NCBI GenBank assembly: GCA_963969395.1
Contig: OZ017800.1
Coordinates: forward strand, 22,042,479-22,106,478
Direction: 5' to 3'
From: Pseudoscleropodium purum
Taxonomy: Eukaryota; Streptophyta; Bryopsida; Hypnales; Brachytheciaceae
DNA length: 64,000 nucleotides
The notes beneath the pieces are model-generated. The model searched no databases. It had not been told where the DNA came from and saw nothing but the letters and a program-made list of their open reading frames with translations. Shown one piece after another: positions 55,801-64,000 of this stretch (positions are counted from its first letter, which is position 1; every line of letters starts with the position of its first letter). A program made the position numbers and the translations under genes.

Positions 55801-56887
55801 GCACTTTCAAACCTCCCAAAGACAATTTGCTTACCGAAAGCAAGTTGGCATGCAACTTGGGGACATGAAGGACCTCATGGATTTGGATCCTCTTGGGCTG
55901 ACCCTTCACCATCACCTCCACAAGGATCTCCCCCTTGCCAAGGGCCTCCACCATGCCATTGTCTCCCAAATAAATCTTCTTCCCCGAAATGGGCTGATAC
56001 GTGTGGAAGGCATCACGATGGCTGGTCATATGTTGGGTGGCTCCCGAGTCCACAATCCAAGTAAACATGTTGGCCTTCTCCCCTCCTCCATTGGCTGCAA
56101 AGGCGAAATCCTCCTCTTCCTCCTCTTTGGAAGCTTGGTGTGCACTCTCCTTGCCTTTGTCTTGGCTGATCTTGCAATGCCTAGCAATGTGGCCTGGTTT
56201 GCCACACTTGAAGCATGTCCTTGTCTCTTTGAAAGCCTTGGTGTTGCCTCCCTTGCCATGTCTTGAGACTAGGGCTGATCCCTCCCCTTGGGGCTCATTC
56301 TCCTTGCGCTTGGTCACCTCATGCATCAAGCGAGCCGTCACAAACTCCAAGGTCAGCTCCTTGGTGGGCCTTGTCTCCAATGCGGTGATGAGGAACTCAT
56401 AAGATGATGGCAAGCTTGCCAACAAGGTCATCACCACATCTCCCTCCGTCACGGGCGCATCCAAACAAGCCAACTCATCTGCAAGAGCCTTGACCTTGTT
56501 GACGTGATCCAACAAATCGTCCTCCTCTTCCATCTTGCTAGTGAAGAACTTTCTTCGAAGAAATAGGAGGTTGGAGAGGCTCTTGGTCTCATGGATGTTA
56601 CAAAGGGTGGTCCACGCTTGGGCTGGTCCCTTGCAATGGCGGATGTGTGCAATTTGCCGGTCCGCAAGGTTGATGGCAATGAGAGCAAAGGCCTTCTTCT
56701 CCTTCCTCTCAAACCCCTTCTTGGTCTTTGGATCCGCATCTTCACTTGGAGGCTCCTCACTCCCATCCACCACGTCCCACAAGTCCTTCTCCGCAAGGAT
56801 CATCTCCATCTTGAACTTCCACATGCCAAAGTTCTCCCCATTGAACTTGTCAATGATGCGCACGCCCTCTCCTCCACTTGATGACAT
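52739..56887 (-). CDS. Copia-1d Gag-Pol polyprotein, 1382-1397 aa
   Basis: Same domain order as Copia-1c: Gag, zinc knuckle (CFKCGKPGHIARHC), protease DSG, D-D35-E integrase, YVDD reverse transcriptase and RNase H. It is three residues longer because the DQPLEE linker between integrase and reverse transcriptase ends in an extra QEE. The start given is MSSSGG; the upstream in-frame ATG at 56932 would add 15 residues. The frame is uninterrupted and stops inside the 3' LTR. A handful of substitutions distinguish it from Copia-1c, for example the usual Arg rather than Cys after FIDDFS in integrase. Confidence 0.95.
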   Translation of the reverse strand: MSSSGGEGVRIIDKFNGENFGMWKFKMEMILAEKDLWDVVDGSEEPPSEDADPKTKKGFERKEKKAFALIAINLADRQIAHIRHCKGPAQAWTTLCNIHETKSLSNLLFLRRKFFTSKMEEEDDLLDHVNKVKALADELACLDAPVTEGDVVMTLLASLPSSYEFLITALETRPTKELTLEFVTARLMHEVTKRKENEPQGEGSALVSRHGKGGNTKAFKETRTCFKCGKPGHIARHCKISQDKGKESAHQASKEEEEEDFAFAANGGGEKANMFTWIVDSGATQHMTSHRDAFHTYQPISGKKIYLGDNGMVEALGKGEILVEVMVKGQPKRIQIHEVLHVPKLHANLLSVSKLSLGGLKVHFNMVGCVVRSPSGVLIASAPREGNLYLLHFTKVNGTSLACVAQGSAHEDLVELWHRRLGHLNVKSMKSLQHIVKGLNLSSCKHDWSSMVCKGCIEGKQARQPFPKDGATRASKLLELVHSDVCGPMKTTSIGGARYFVTFIDDFSRKVWVYMLKCKSEVFGRFETWKALVEAQSKCKVKVLRSDNGGEYVSKAFEGYLKAHGIEHHTSAPYTPQQNGVAERANRTIVEMARAMIHGQGLKYELWGEAVSNAVYTRNRCPTQALTSKTPQEAWSGIRPHVSHMRIFGCIAYALVPSAKRTKLDAKGIKCLFLGYCEGTKAYRLMCVESKAIIKSRDVTFLEDGGANPKLLEVSPSGSSGGPAQKVGTTPRVHMEDEGDEDEEDEELAEPKKKAATPQGKRPSAPSPRSLPRGQERDQPLEEKDQPLEEQDQPLEEQEEPRYPTRTRKPLGDWWLNHILPPQNEEQANVAFLGDPSTLGEVLRCEDASKWELAMEEEYKALITKGTWELAPLPSKRSSVGCKWVFSTKRDALGHVVRYKARLVARGFSQVEGVDFNETFAPVAKFSTIRCVVSLGAAMDLEMHQMDVKTAFLNPKLKEVIYMDQPQGFVQEGKEHLKCKLRKALPGLKQSGRAWYQDIDAMFVRKGFLRSHADHSLYTMQSGEFLVIVILYVDDLILLASSMTKMLEVKAMLKEEYEMTDLGELSYCLGVEFKRDRAARTITMSQRKYLEEILKRFNMEECKAIGTPLDTHVKLPKLTDAEFGEVRAEMQGVPYKAAVGCLMYAMVATRPDLAFPVSVVSQHMSKYGPMHWAAVKRVMRYLQGTLGMELQLGGAHVTLHGYCDADWAGDEGDRRSTTGYVFKLGLGAITWNSKRQPTIALSTTEAEYMAMSQCTKEAIWLRQLLADVGLVQEGSTPIWCDNQGAIALAKNPTHHSRTKHIDVQHHFIRERVEAEVIELKYVPTQAMVADVLTKALGKPQHHNLIGKMGLGAFDHSQSGSVEEHVHISVDYVHSALGVVLAS

Positions 56888-56894
56888 GATGAAG

Positions 56895-57114
56895 CACCTC
56901 CCACTTGTTGGCAGCACCCAAAGGGTCTCCAAGTCAATTCAGCCTCCAAACACTCCCTTGGAAGCCAATTGGGCTGAAACGACAACAATCACCCCTTCCA
57001 AGGACACCTCCCACTTGTTGGCAGCACCCTAAGTGTCTCCAAGTCAATTCAGCCTCCAAACACTCCTTTGGAAGCCAATTGGGCTGAAACGACAACAATC
57101 AGCCCTTCCAAGAT
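56895..57114 (-). repeat. 110-bp tandem repeats in the Copia-1d leader (two copies)
   Basis: Units begin at 56895 and 57005 with CACCTCCCACTTGTTGGCAG. Confidence 0.92.
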
Positions 57115-57878
57115 CCTCACAACCTTATAAAGGACAAAACACTCCTCACAAGTGCCTCACCTCCTCTCAACACGAATTCAGACCCTAATGGAGCTCAAAT
57201 CCACCACATGGACATGATGGGCTAGTGCTACTTCAATTCAGCAAGCCAACTCACAATGCTCCTCACAAATAGGGTACTCCACACTCCAAGGCACTCAAGC
57301 CTTCCAATCAGCCCTCAATGGATCACCAATCCACCCAAACACCCTAATTGGCCCTCAATGGCTCACATGGCCACAAATCAGCCCTCTTGGGTTCACAAAG
57401 TCCATGAATTGCCTCACACACTCACAAGGGCACTAATCAGCCCTCCATGCATGGCAAAAACCTCAAGCAACTCAAATATGCTTCCAAGGCTCACAAAGAC
57501 TCTCAATAGATGGCAATTGGCACCATTACTATCCACAATGCACCTAAGTGCAAAATCAGCCACAATGGGCTCCCAATGTACTTTTCTAAGCACAAACTCA
57601 AACTAGGAGCATGCAACCAGCCCACTCTAGGTCTGATTACTACCATAAGCAATGTCCCACCCAAAATGTACTCCAAACCTCACAAACCAGCCAACAAAAG
57701 CTCAAAAAAAAATTTCCTCCTTTTTTAAAAAAAATGCACTCCAAAGTTTTTGTTTTTGAAAAATGACTCACACCATATGGTTTGTAGGTGACAAGTGACA
57801 AAGGGCTGATTACTCCTCCAAGCTCCAAGACCTCCTCCAAATGCTTTGAATTCCTCCCTCAAACGCAACTCCAAGTGC

Positions 57879-57892
57879 GTGGGCCCATAACC
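57879..57892 (-). promoter_or_regulatory. Copia-1d primer-binding site, half-tRNA(iMet) type
   Basis: GGTTATGGGCCCAC on the minus strand, adjoining the 5' LTR at 57893. Confidence 0.75.
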
Positions 57893-58148
57893 TATTGAGA
57901 TTACAATATGAGAAGGATGAAAGGCTTTACTTAGATGGTAGGATGATATAAAGGCCCATGCATGGGCTGAACATAAAAGGGAAAAGCCTTTCCCTAGTTA
58001 TCCACAAACCATGTGGGATAACTAAACACCATGGGCTGCCTTTGACTACAAGCAATACCCATTAGACTCTAAGCCTAACTAAGAGGCTAATACTACTCCT
58101 AGGGCTGAATGTACATAATCTACACTAATATGTACATGTTCTTCAACA
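57893..58148 (-). repeat. Copia-1d 5' LTR (256 bp)
   Basis: Identical by eye to the 3' LTR and followed by the AAGAT target copy. Confidence 0.96.
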
Positions 58149-58915
58149 AAGATAGGCATGGTGAATCCTACGGGCGTGAACATGGAACGTGAGGATCTGA
58201 ACAAAGAAGAGGTGGTTCATACTCTGATTACAATCCTCAAAATAGATATGAAGGTGGAAGAGGGAGCTATGGATCCACGCATTATGGTGGTTCAAGTGCA
58301 GTTGGTTCTCATTATGGCACTTCCCCTGAAATTAGTTCTCAAGGTGGAGCAGGTAGCTATGGTAGCATGCACTATGGTAGGTCTAGTGGATCTGGTTCAT
58401 ATTATACTATGCCCACTCAAGTGGGCTCTGAAGGTAGTGGAGGAAGCCATGTAACCCCGTAGTATAGTTGCTCTCTTCACGGAAGCGCCCAATACTATCC
58501 AGGAACAACTAAAAGTGATTCATACGGGCATTATGGGGCCTCTTATTACAGGGCTTCAAATGAAAGAGGATCAGAGCCTACTACTCCAGTTCCTCCTTCC
58601 ACTTTTGGAGGTTCAAGCTATGGATAAGGAGGTGCATCGAGTGGATATCATGGAAACTACGGAGGTGGTCCGTTCATTGGAGTACAAAGAAGAGGTACCA
58701 GTCAACAATTTGAGTCCGATTCAAATTCCGAATAAAAAAACATGCAAGTATATAGTGAACATGTATTTGTTCAATTTTCTCATTTTTACTCTCACAACAA
58801 GTATAGAACACTAGATTGGTAGAAGTAGTACAAAATTTTAAATGAATAGAACAATTTTGAACAACCATTTTGTTCACTTTTTCAAAAAGTGTTGTATAAT
58901 AGTATACACCAACCA

Positions 58916-59060
58916 CAGTTGACGAATCTTTATGTCCGCCCCAAAATAGCGTCCGTTTTCCGGACGTCCGGACGCACAGACGCTAGCGGACGCAACGTCC
59001 CTCCCGCCGTCGGAAGGCGGACGCGCAGGGCTGGGTGGACGGATGGGGCGGCTTAGAAAA
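58916..59060 (-). mobile_element. hAT 3' terminus, probably of the transposase gene at 59403-63109
   Basis: Starts CAGTTGACGAATC and continues with TCCGCCCCAAAATAGCGTCC and CCGGACGTCCGG, matching the left ends of the MITEs at 34379 and 61195. It lies about 350 bp beyond the stop codon of the transposase gene and points inward, as expected for that element's 3' end. The 8 bases before it are ACCAACCA. No partner terminus was found before the window ends. Confidence 0.6.
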
Positions 59061-59402
59061 CCCGTTTTGGGTTTTTTGTTTTGATTGTTTTTACCAATGA
59101 GAGATTGAGAGTGAAGTCATTTGGATTTTGATTTTTCTTATATTACAATTGCGATTCATTAGAGTTGTATATCACTATTTATGTAAAAGCTAAAATATGA
59201 AATATATTTTTAATTTTTTTTGTTGAATTTCATTTTGATTTAGAAACAAAATCACTTTAAAATCCAGCGAGATGTATATCATCAATAAACAAACAATTTT
59301 ATAATAAAATGATTGAAGAAACCATTGTCATTTGTCAACATGAGCTCCATATATCATGAGCAACTAAACAATCAAACATCTAAATTCACATCTCCACAAT
59401 TC
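59061..59402. other. Spacer between hAT terminus and transposase stop codon
   Basis: AT-rich, presumably 3' UTR of the transposase gene on the minus strand. No other feature is visible. Confidence 0.4.
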
Positions 59403-62400
59403 CTATGGATGCCAATCCACATCTCCTTTAACCTCAGCCCCACTACTCTCTCCTACAGCTCTCCGTTCAAAATCTTCATTATCGGAGTCATCTTCATTGT
59501 TAGAATCAAATATCGTTGTCTCCTTCAAGTCTTCTCTCGAAGTAAGTTTACTCCCTTCTTTCGAATTTAATTTTTCTTTTTTTACTTTGACAGAATGATT
59601 AAAGGCTTTTTGAATAGGAACCTTTCTTTTCTTTCTATTTGACAAAGTAGCAACATTTTCGTTAAGAGGGGTCCTATTCTTCACTGGAGAAATAGAAAAA
59701 GGTTGCATTTCTCTTTTCGCTTTCACGTTACTCGATTCTTGAACCATTAATTTCGATGTAGGGTCAACATGTCCATGAACGGTTATCTCCACTTTGGCTT
59801 TCTTTTGAAGTAATAGAGCGACGTTTGTTGATTTGATGGGTTTTTGCGCCATTCCTTTTCCTAAAATGCGAGCACGCAAAGATACCAATGGCATCCGATC
59901 ACTGTCCGTTTCACTTAGGCTTGTAGGTGATGACGCTACTTTCCGTAGATTACCGCCTGTAGAAATTTCTTTGGAAATGTTCATTAGGCGTTTTCCATAT
60001 CCAAAGCTTTGAGAATCATCCAATCCGACCAATCGTGTGCTAACAGACTTCAACGGTATTGGTGGAAGAGCACTAAATCTCGATACTTCAAAAATTGACT
60101 TCATTCGCTCCTTTCCTTTATCACTCTTCACAATTGCCAAATTTGTGACTGCCATCCCAATTGAATCACTATTTTTTTGTACCGCAATATTTGGTTCCCC
60201 CTCATCACCACTATTGTTGCCTACATCTTTTGGAACGTCCACCTCCATGACCGCATCTTCTCTTCTGCCGTTTCCTTGCACTACATTTAATGCCACAGAT
60301 GGAGATTGAGAAATTAGAACTTCTTCATTTCTCCCATCATCACCAATAGCATTCTCATTGATTTTCACCTCTTTGGCAATAGCGTTTGCTTTTTCCGATA
60401 GAATGTTTTTGCTATTCAAGAATCCCATTCTATTGCAATATGTAGTTAAAGAAGGTAGATTCTCCTGTACCCCTACATTGTCTTCATCTTCACAAAAGGT
60501 ATATGCATTGTTTGTATTGTCGGGAACGACATCCTTGCGGTTTAGATGATAATCATGCGTATCATTCACCAAATCGGGAAAGCCTTCCATAACGTCTTCA
60601 TCTCCCCATGCTGTCGCACGATTGAAGTCATCTCCGCCATCTACAGCTGAAAGGGCCCTTTCCAAATCCTCGTCATCATTGTCATCATTGTCTTCTAACG
60701 TCGGCCTATCTGAATCCTCTGATTCCATCGGATCCACATTATCATTATACCATTTTTTTTTATCTTTTTCCTTCGATGCGTTTAATACTTTGGAATTGGT
60801 ATACACGTACACCAAATCTGTTGTTCTCTTCGGCTTCAATTTATTTCGAGATTTGTTGTGAACAAAAAAATAGTTTCTCCAATTCCGTTCACATGAAGAT
60901 GATGACACCGGTTGAGCCAATATCCTCTTCACTAATGGAGCTATAAACTTGCCACATGCACCTTCAAAATCCCACCAAGCATGTGCGGACAACATTTGAT
61001 CTCCTGGATTCAACATATTGTGGAATGGAGGTTCCTTGTGTCGAAAAGCTACAAATTCCTTCACCACTGCTGCATATTCATCCGGTTTACATATTCTCTC
61101 CAAAACTTTTTTACATCCTGACATTGCATCTGCGTCATCCGCTAGCTCTTTGTCATGAAGAAGGTATGGATTCAAAAGAGCTGCGGCTGATTGGCAGGGT
61201 TGACAAATTTGAACGTCCGCCCCAAAATAGCGTCCGTTTTCCGGACGTCCGGACGCTAGCAGACGCAGCGTCCTGACCGCCGTCGAAAAGCGGACGGGCG
61301 GGGCGGACGGCCCGACCGCCCGAGGCGGATGCCCAGATCGTGCGGACCAGATCAGTCCGTACGTCGATCGGACAGCCGTAATCGGGCGGACGGACGGGCG
61401 GACAGGGGACAGGCAGATGCTGCGTCCGCCGGGACGCAAATGTCAGCGTACGCTGCGGGCACAGCGTCCGCATTCGGACGTCCTGTCAACCCTGCTGATT
61501 GGAGATCGTTGTCCACCATTCTTCTTCGGGCATAAAAAGATTGTACCAATGGAATTGCAAGCTCTTCTAACAAACAAAATGGTAGACTTTGTAATCCGTT
61601 CACGTGCTTCTCTAACTTCCTCATGATATGCAACACCTTCCCCATGCATGGTGATTTTGAATCCAAATCGCGGAGTGCACATATGATTGGTTCAACCATC
61701 TCCACATAATTGATGGACTGATTCCAAAAATGGTCATCAAGAACAATTTTCTTCACCGCTAAGGCTAAGTCTTTTGGTTGGACTTTGGCTCCATGTTTCT
61801 TCTTGAGAGTATGTACATACTCAACCCATTGCGGATCTACCACCGTTTGTTCCAATGCTCCTCTCAATTTTGTCAAACGCTCCATCACGATAAATTTAAA
61901 GGCAAACTTTGTATCCCCATACATCAAGAGACCAAGATTTGGCTGATACTTTCGCAATAGAGCTAGCGGCATATGTCTCTTCCTGATAAATTTAGCTACA
62001 AGAACTCCTTTATCCAATTTGGAAGCAATCCATTTCTGTGCAGTCCAATCCTTTAACAACAAATTCAATGCATGTACCACACACCCTTGGTAAAAAATAT
62101 GAGGATATTTTGCAGATATTACATCCCATGCGGATGGATTCATGGGAGCATTATCCGTAGTTATTAACACGACGTTCTTGGACCCCACTTGTTCAATGAA
62201 CTTTTCCAACACAGCTGCCAAGTACTCTGCATTTTTTTCACAACCACTTGTATCTACAGATCCAAGAAATTCTTCACCTGCGGATGATACAAGCATGGCA
62301 TTGATGAGAGGTCGATTAGTCACGGAGCTCCATCCATCAATGGACAATGTTGCTCCAAATTTTCGAATGCTATCTTCGGTCCGTGCATTCAACTATGTCT

Positions 62401-63109
62401 GAATGTTGGTCTTCGCCTCATTCAACAATTTATACCGAAGGTCGTGGTATGAGGGAGGAATGTATGGCCTACCGAACACAACCATTTTCTTCACTGCTTC
62501 TTTAAAAGCTGGATTTCGAACCACGGAAAATGGTATGTTTGCCGAATAAAAAAAATTTGCCCAAATTGAATGTAATTTGCGTCTATGACCTTCTTCAAAC
62601 CCATTCACTAAATTGCCTTGCCTCTAAGGCCTAGAACTTGATGCCCTCGGGGTTTCACGTTCACCAGAAGCTTCCGTACTCAAAGTCATTTCAGTTGTGG
62701 CACATACCATTGATACCAATTCTTTGGACACTGGACAAGAGTCTTCGTGGTTAGAATGCGACACAGCCTTTCCGGCCGAAAACTCTTGGACATCTGAAGG
62801 GCCAGGGTTGCCATCCACATTGTTTATTACAACGCATTTTGGAAAAACTCCTTCGCAATGCCGAAATAAATCTCGAACTACTATTGATAATCGTAGATAA
62901 AGGCTCACCTCTTTATCACGTACACCTCCAGGCCTAAAATAGCCTAAGTGGCTGAACATACGGCTGAGCTTCTTTGACATGATCGCTTTGCAAAGCTTAC
63001 ATTTTACTTTACCACCCTCTTGCACATTAAACCAAAGAGAAAAATCCTTCGTCGATTTGGCCACCATACTGACAAGTGTATGTTTTACCTCAATTTCAAA
63101 AGAAACCAA
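59403..63109 (-). pseudogene. hAT transposase (BED finger, DUF659, hAT C-terminal), interrupted
   Basis: Cut-and-paste DNA transposase. One frame runs from the ATG at 63109 to TAG at 59403-59405, about 1130 codons without the MITE. In order: a BED-type zinc finger near residues 35-60 (CKLCKAIMS then a HLG); a stop TAG at 62624-62626; another stop TAG at 62393-62395; the DUF659/RNase-H-like core with TLSIDGWSSVTNRPLIN and VVLITTDNAP; the MITE at 61195-61494; and the hAT dimerisation region with VSSSSCERNWRNY and KLKPKRTTDLVYVYTN. After that comes an unusually long, charged tail of about 400 residues ending in acidic and lysine-rich stretches. Codons on the two sides of the MITE join in frame once it and one target copy are ignored. 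The two stops and the insertion make it inactive unless read through. Confidence 0.88.
61195..61494. mobile_element. Non-autonomous hAT MITE, 300 bp, inside the hAT transposase gene
   Basis: Starts CAGGGTTGACAAATTTG and ends CCTGTCAACCCTG, with CTGATTGG on both sides (61187-61194 and 61495-61502). CpG-rich interior with repeated CGTCCG words. It interrupts the transposase between the core and the C-terminal region. Confidence 0.93.
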
Positions 63110-64000
63110 TAGAATGTTTTAAATTTGAAACCCACAACGTGACAATGTATACAATATCAATGAAATTAGTCACACAAAGCTTTGAAAATCAAAGCCCGCC
63201 CGTCCACCGAACTATGCATTACCAAGCAAGAGACTCAATAAATTGAAGTTCATAGCCCTTGGAAATCTTAGCATTCAGTTTTTCGAGAGTGAATACAAAA
63301 GCTTCTCTTCTAACATTTATAGTCCCCTCCAAAAAATTTAAGGTTCATTTTTAGAGTTTACATTCAAAAACAAGTAACAGCCCGAACGAGGCTGAAGCGG
63401 ATGGGGCGGTCGGTCGGTCGGACGGGACGGACAGAGCGATCGGATGGGGCAGTCGGACGCGGTGGACGAGGCAGTCAGACGGGACTGTCCGCACTGTCCG
63501 CCTTTCGACGCCGTCCACGCTTTGGACACGCCGACCGCCCCACTTAAACATTCACCGCCGACAACGTCCGCCCAATTGTCCGTTAGAGCATCCTATGAGG
63601 CCGTTATTACTCAAAAAGAGCGGTAACATTTCAAAAAAAACAACCTAATAATCACTGCTAAATGGAGATCAATGTAATTGATTTATCATTTTATTTTTAG
63701 AAAAAATGTAAACCCTAAACCCTATACCCTAATTATCCTAAACCTTTTCTTTTCTCCCCTAAATTGTTTTACGAATGAGGGGAATGTAGTTAAGTTCAAT
63801 ATGTTTGGATTATTTACTGATATTATCCCTCTAAATAGGTTTTGAGAAGATCTGAAGATGGTGGGGATTTTTTTAAAGTTCATTAGAAAATCAAACGTTT
63901 TGCAGAAATAATCAATTTTTTTTTCATTGTAAGCAAATGAAATTTTAAAAAAGGCCCCAATACATAATTAGAATAACAGTTTAATGGATTTCAACCTCAT
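63110..64000. other. Upstream region of the hAT transposase gene and AT-rich flank
   Basis: GC-rich, GTCCG-dense sequence at about 63390-63600 resembles in composition the leaders of the hAT derivatives and may be the 5' subterminal region of this element. No inverted terminus is visible, so the right boundary may lie beyond the window. Degenerate telomere-like repeats follow at 63710-63744. Confidence 0.4.
63710..63744. repeat. Short degenerate telomere-type repeat
   Basis: AAACCCTAAACCCTATACCC followed by TAATTATCCTAAACC: about four imperfect units of the plant-type CCCTAAA repeat. Confidence 0.6.

Larger units (their letters stand above)
52553..58148 (-). mobile_element. Copia-1d LTR retrotransposon, full length (5596 bp), intact
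   Basis: Complete insertion with a perfect duplication AAGAT at 52548-52552 and 58149-58153. Both 256-bp LTRs appear identical and share the private variant ATATAAAGG (ATATCAAGG in other copies), which supports a single recent insertion. Confidence 0.97.
52100..58735 (+). pseudogene. Degenerate hAT-like gene C-terminal part, split by Copia-1d
   Basis: The coding parts are 52100-52552 and 58154-58735, and the frame is continuous when Copia-1d and one AAGAT copy are ignored. The left part has an acidic Asp run and a charged helix-like segment (EQIEERERIEFEQQMQEATR). The right part is a Gly/Ser/Tyr-rich tail (GGSYSDYN, RGSYGSTHYGGS) with in-frame stops, the first TGA at 58190-58192, and ends at TAA 58733-58735. 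Such tails occur on some plant BED/hAT-derived proteins, and the upstream hAT promoter and finger remnant support that reading. No catalytic region is present, so the gene is both deleted and decayed. The identity is not certain. Confidence 0.45.

Noticed and set aside
58158..58454. 98-codon plus-strand frame after Copia-1d
   Set aside because: It is out of frame with the split gene; the Gly/Ser/Tyr-rich frame that continues from 52552 is the better reading.

Overview
The window looks like nuclear DNA of a plant or close streptophyte relative. It has spliceosomal introns, a plant-type methionine sulfoxide reductase A, BED/DUF659-type hAT transposase genes, Ty1/Copia elements whose primer-binding site matches the plant-type initiator tRNA anticodon arm as I recall it, and degenerate TTTAGGG-type repeats. 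The species cannot be fixed from the sequence. Unique DNA is AT-rich and gene-poor; transposons fill more than half of the window.

Layout. 1-2806: the 3' end of a Copia-1 element (+) inside the gag of a second Copia-1 copy (-). 2807-9940: GC-rich hAT-related pieces in AT-rich DNA. 9941-16955: an old Copia-3 element (-) bounded by a TAATC duplication, its coding region replaced by an intact Copia-2 element (10249-15988, -). 16961-24650: unannotatable AT-rich DNA with an array of GCTTAAGC-like palindromes. 24650-33660: the only genic island, holding MSRA (+), a seven-exon gene (-) built from an APW/APFAT repeat, and a FERM-domain gene fragment (-). 34379-34687: a hAT MITE. 35274-51479: a broken Copia-4 element (+) carrying two later nested insertions, an intact Copia-1 (-, in gag, 36509-42205) and an intact Copia-2 (+, in pol, 44206-49763). 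51480-58915: a degenerate hAT-like gene split by another intact Copia-1 (52553-58148, -). 58916-63600: a hAT transposase gene (-) with two in-frame stops and a MITE inside it.

The Copia families share one architecture: LTRs of 253-457 bp with TGTTG...CAATA ends, a primer-binding site touching the LTR, one long gag-pol reading frame (zinc knuckle, aspartic protease, D-D35-E integrase, YVDD reverse transcriptase, RNase H), and 5-bp target duplications. The primer-binding site matches the middle of initiator tRNA-Met rather than its 3' end, implying half-tRNA priming as in Drosophila copia. The 5' leaders of Copia-1 and Copia-2 contain tandem repeats whose copy number differs between otherwise near-identical copies. 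Copia-2 LTRs carry a cluster of CACGTG boxes.

Only two host genes can be described with any confidence: MSRA and the APW-repeat gene. They converge, with about 1.25 kb between their ends. I found no tRNA, rRNA, snRNA or CRISPR array.
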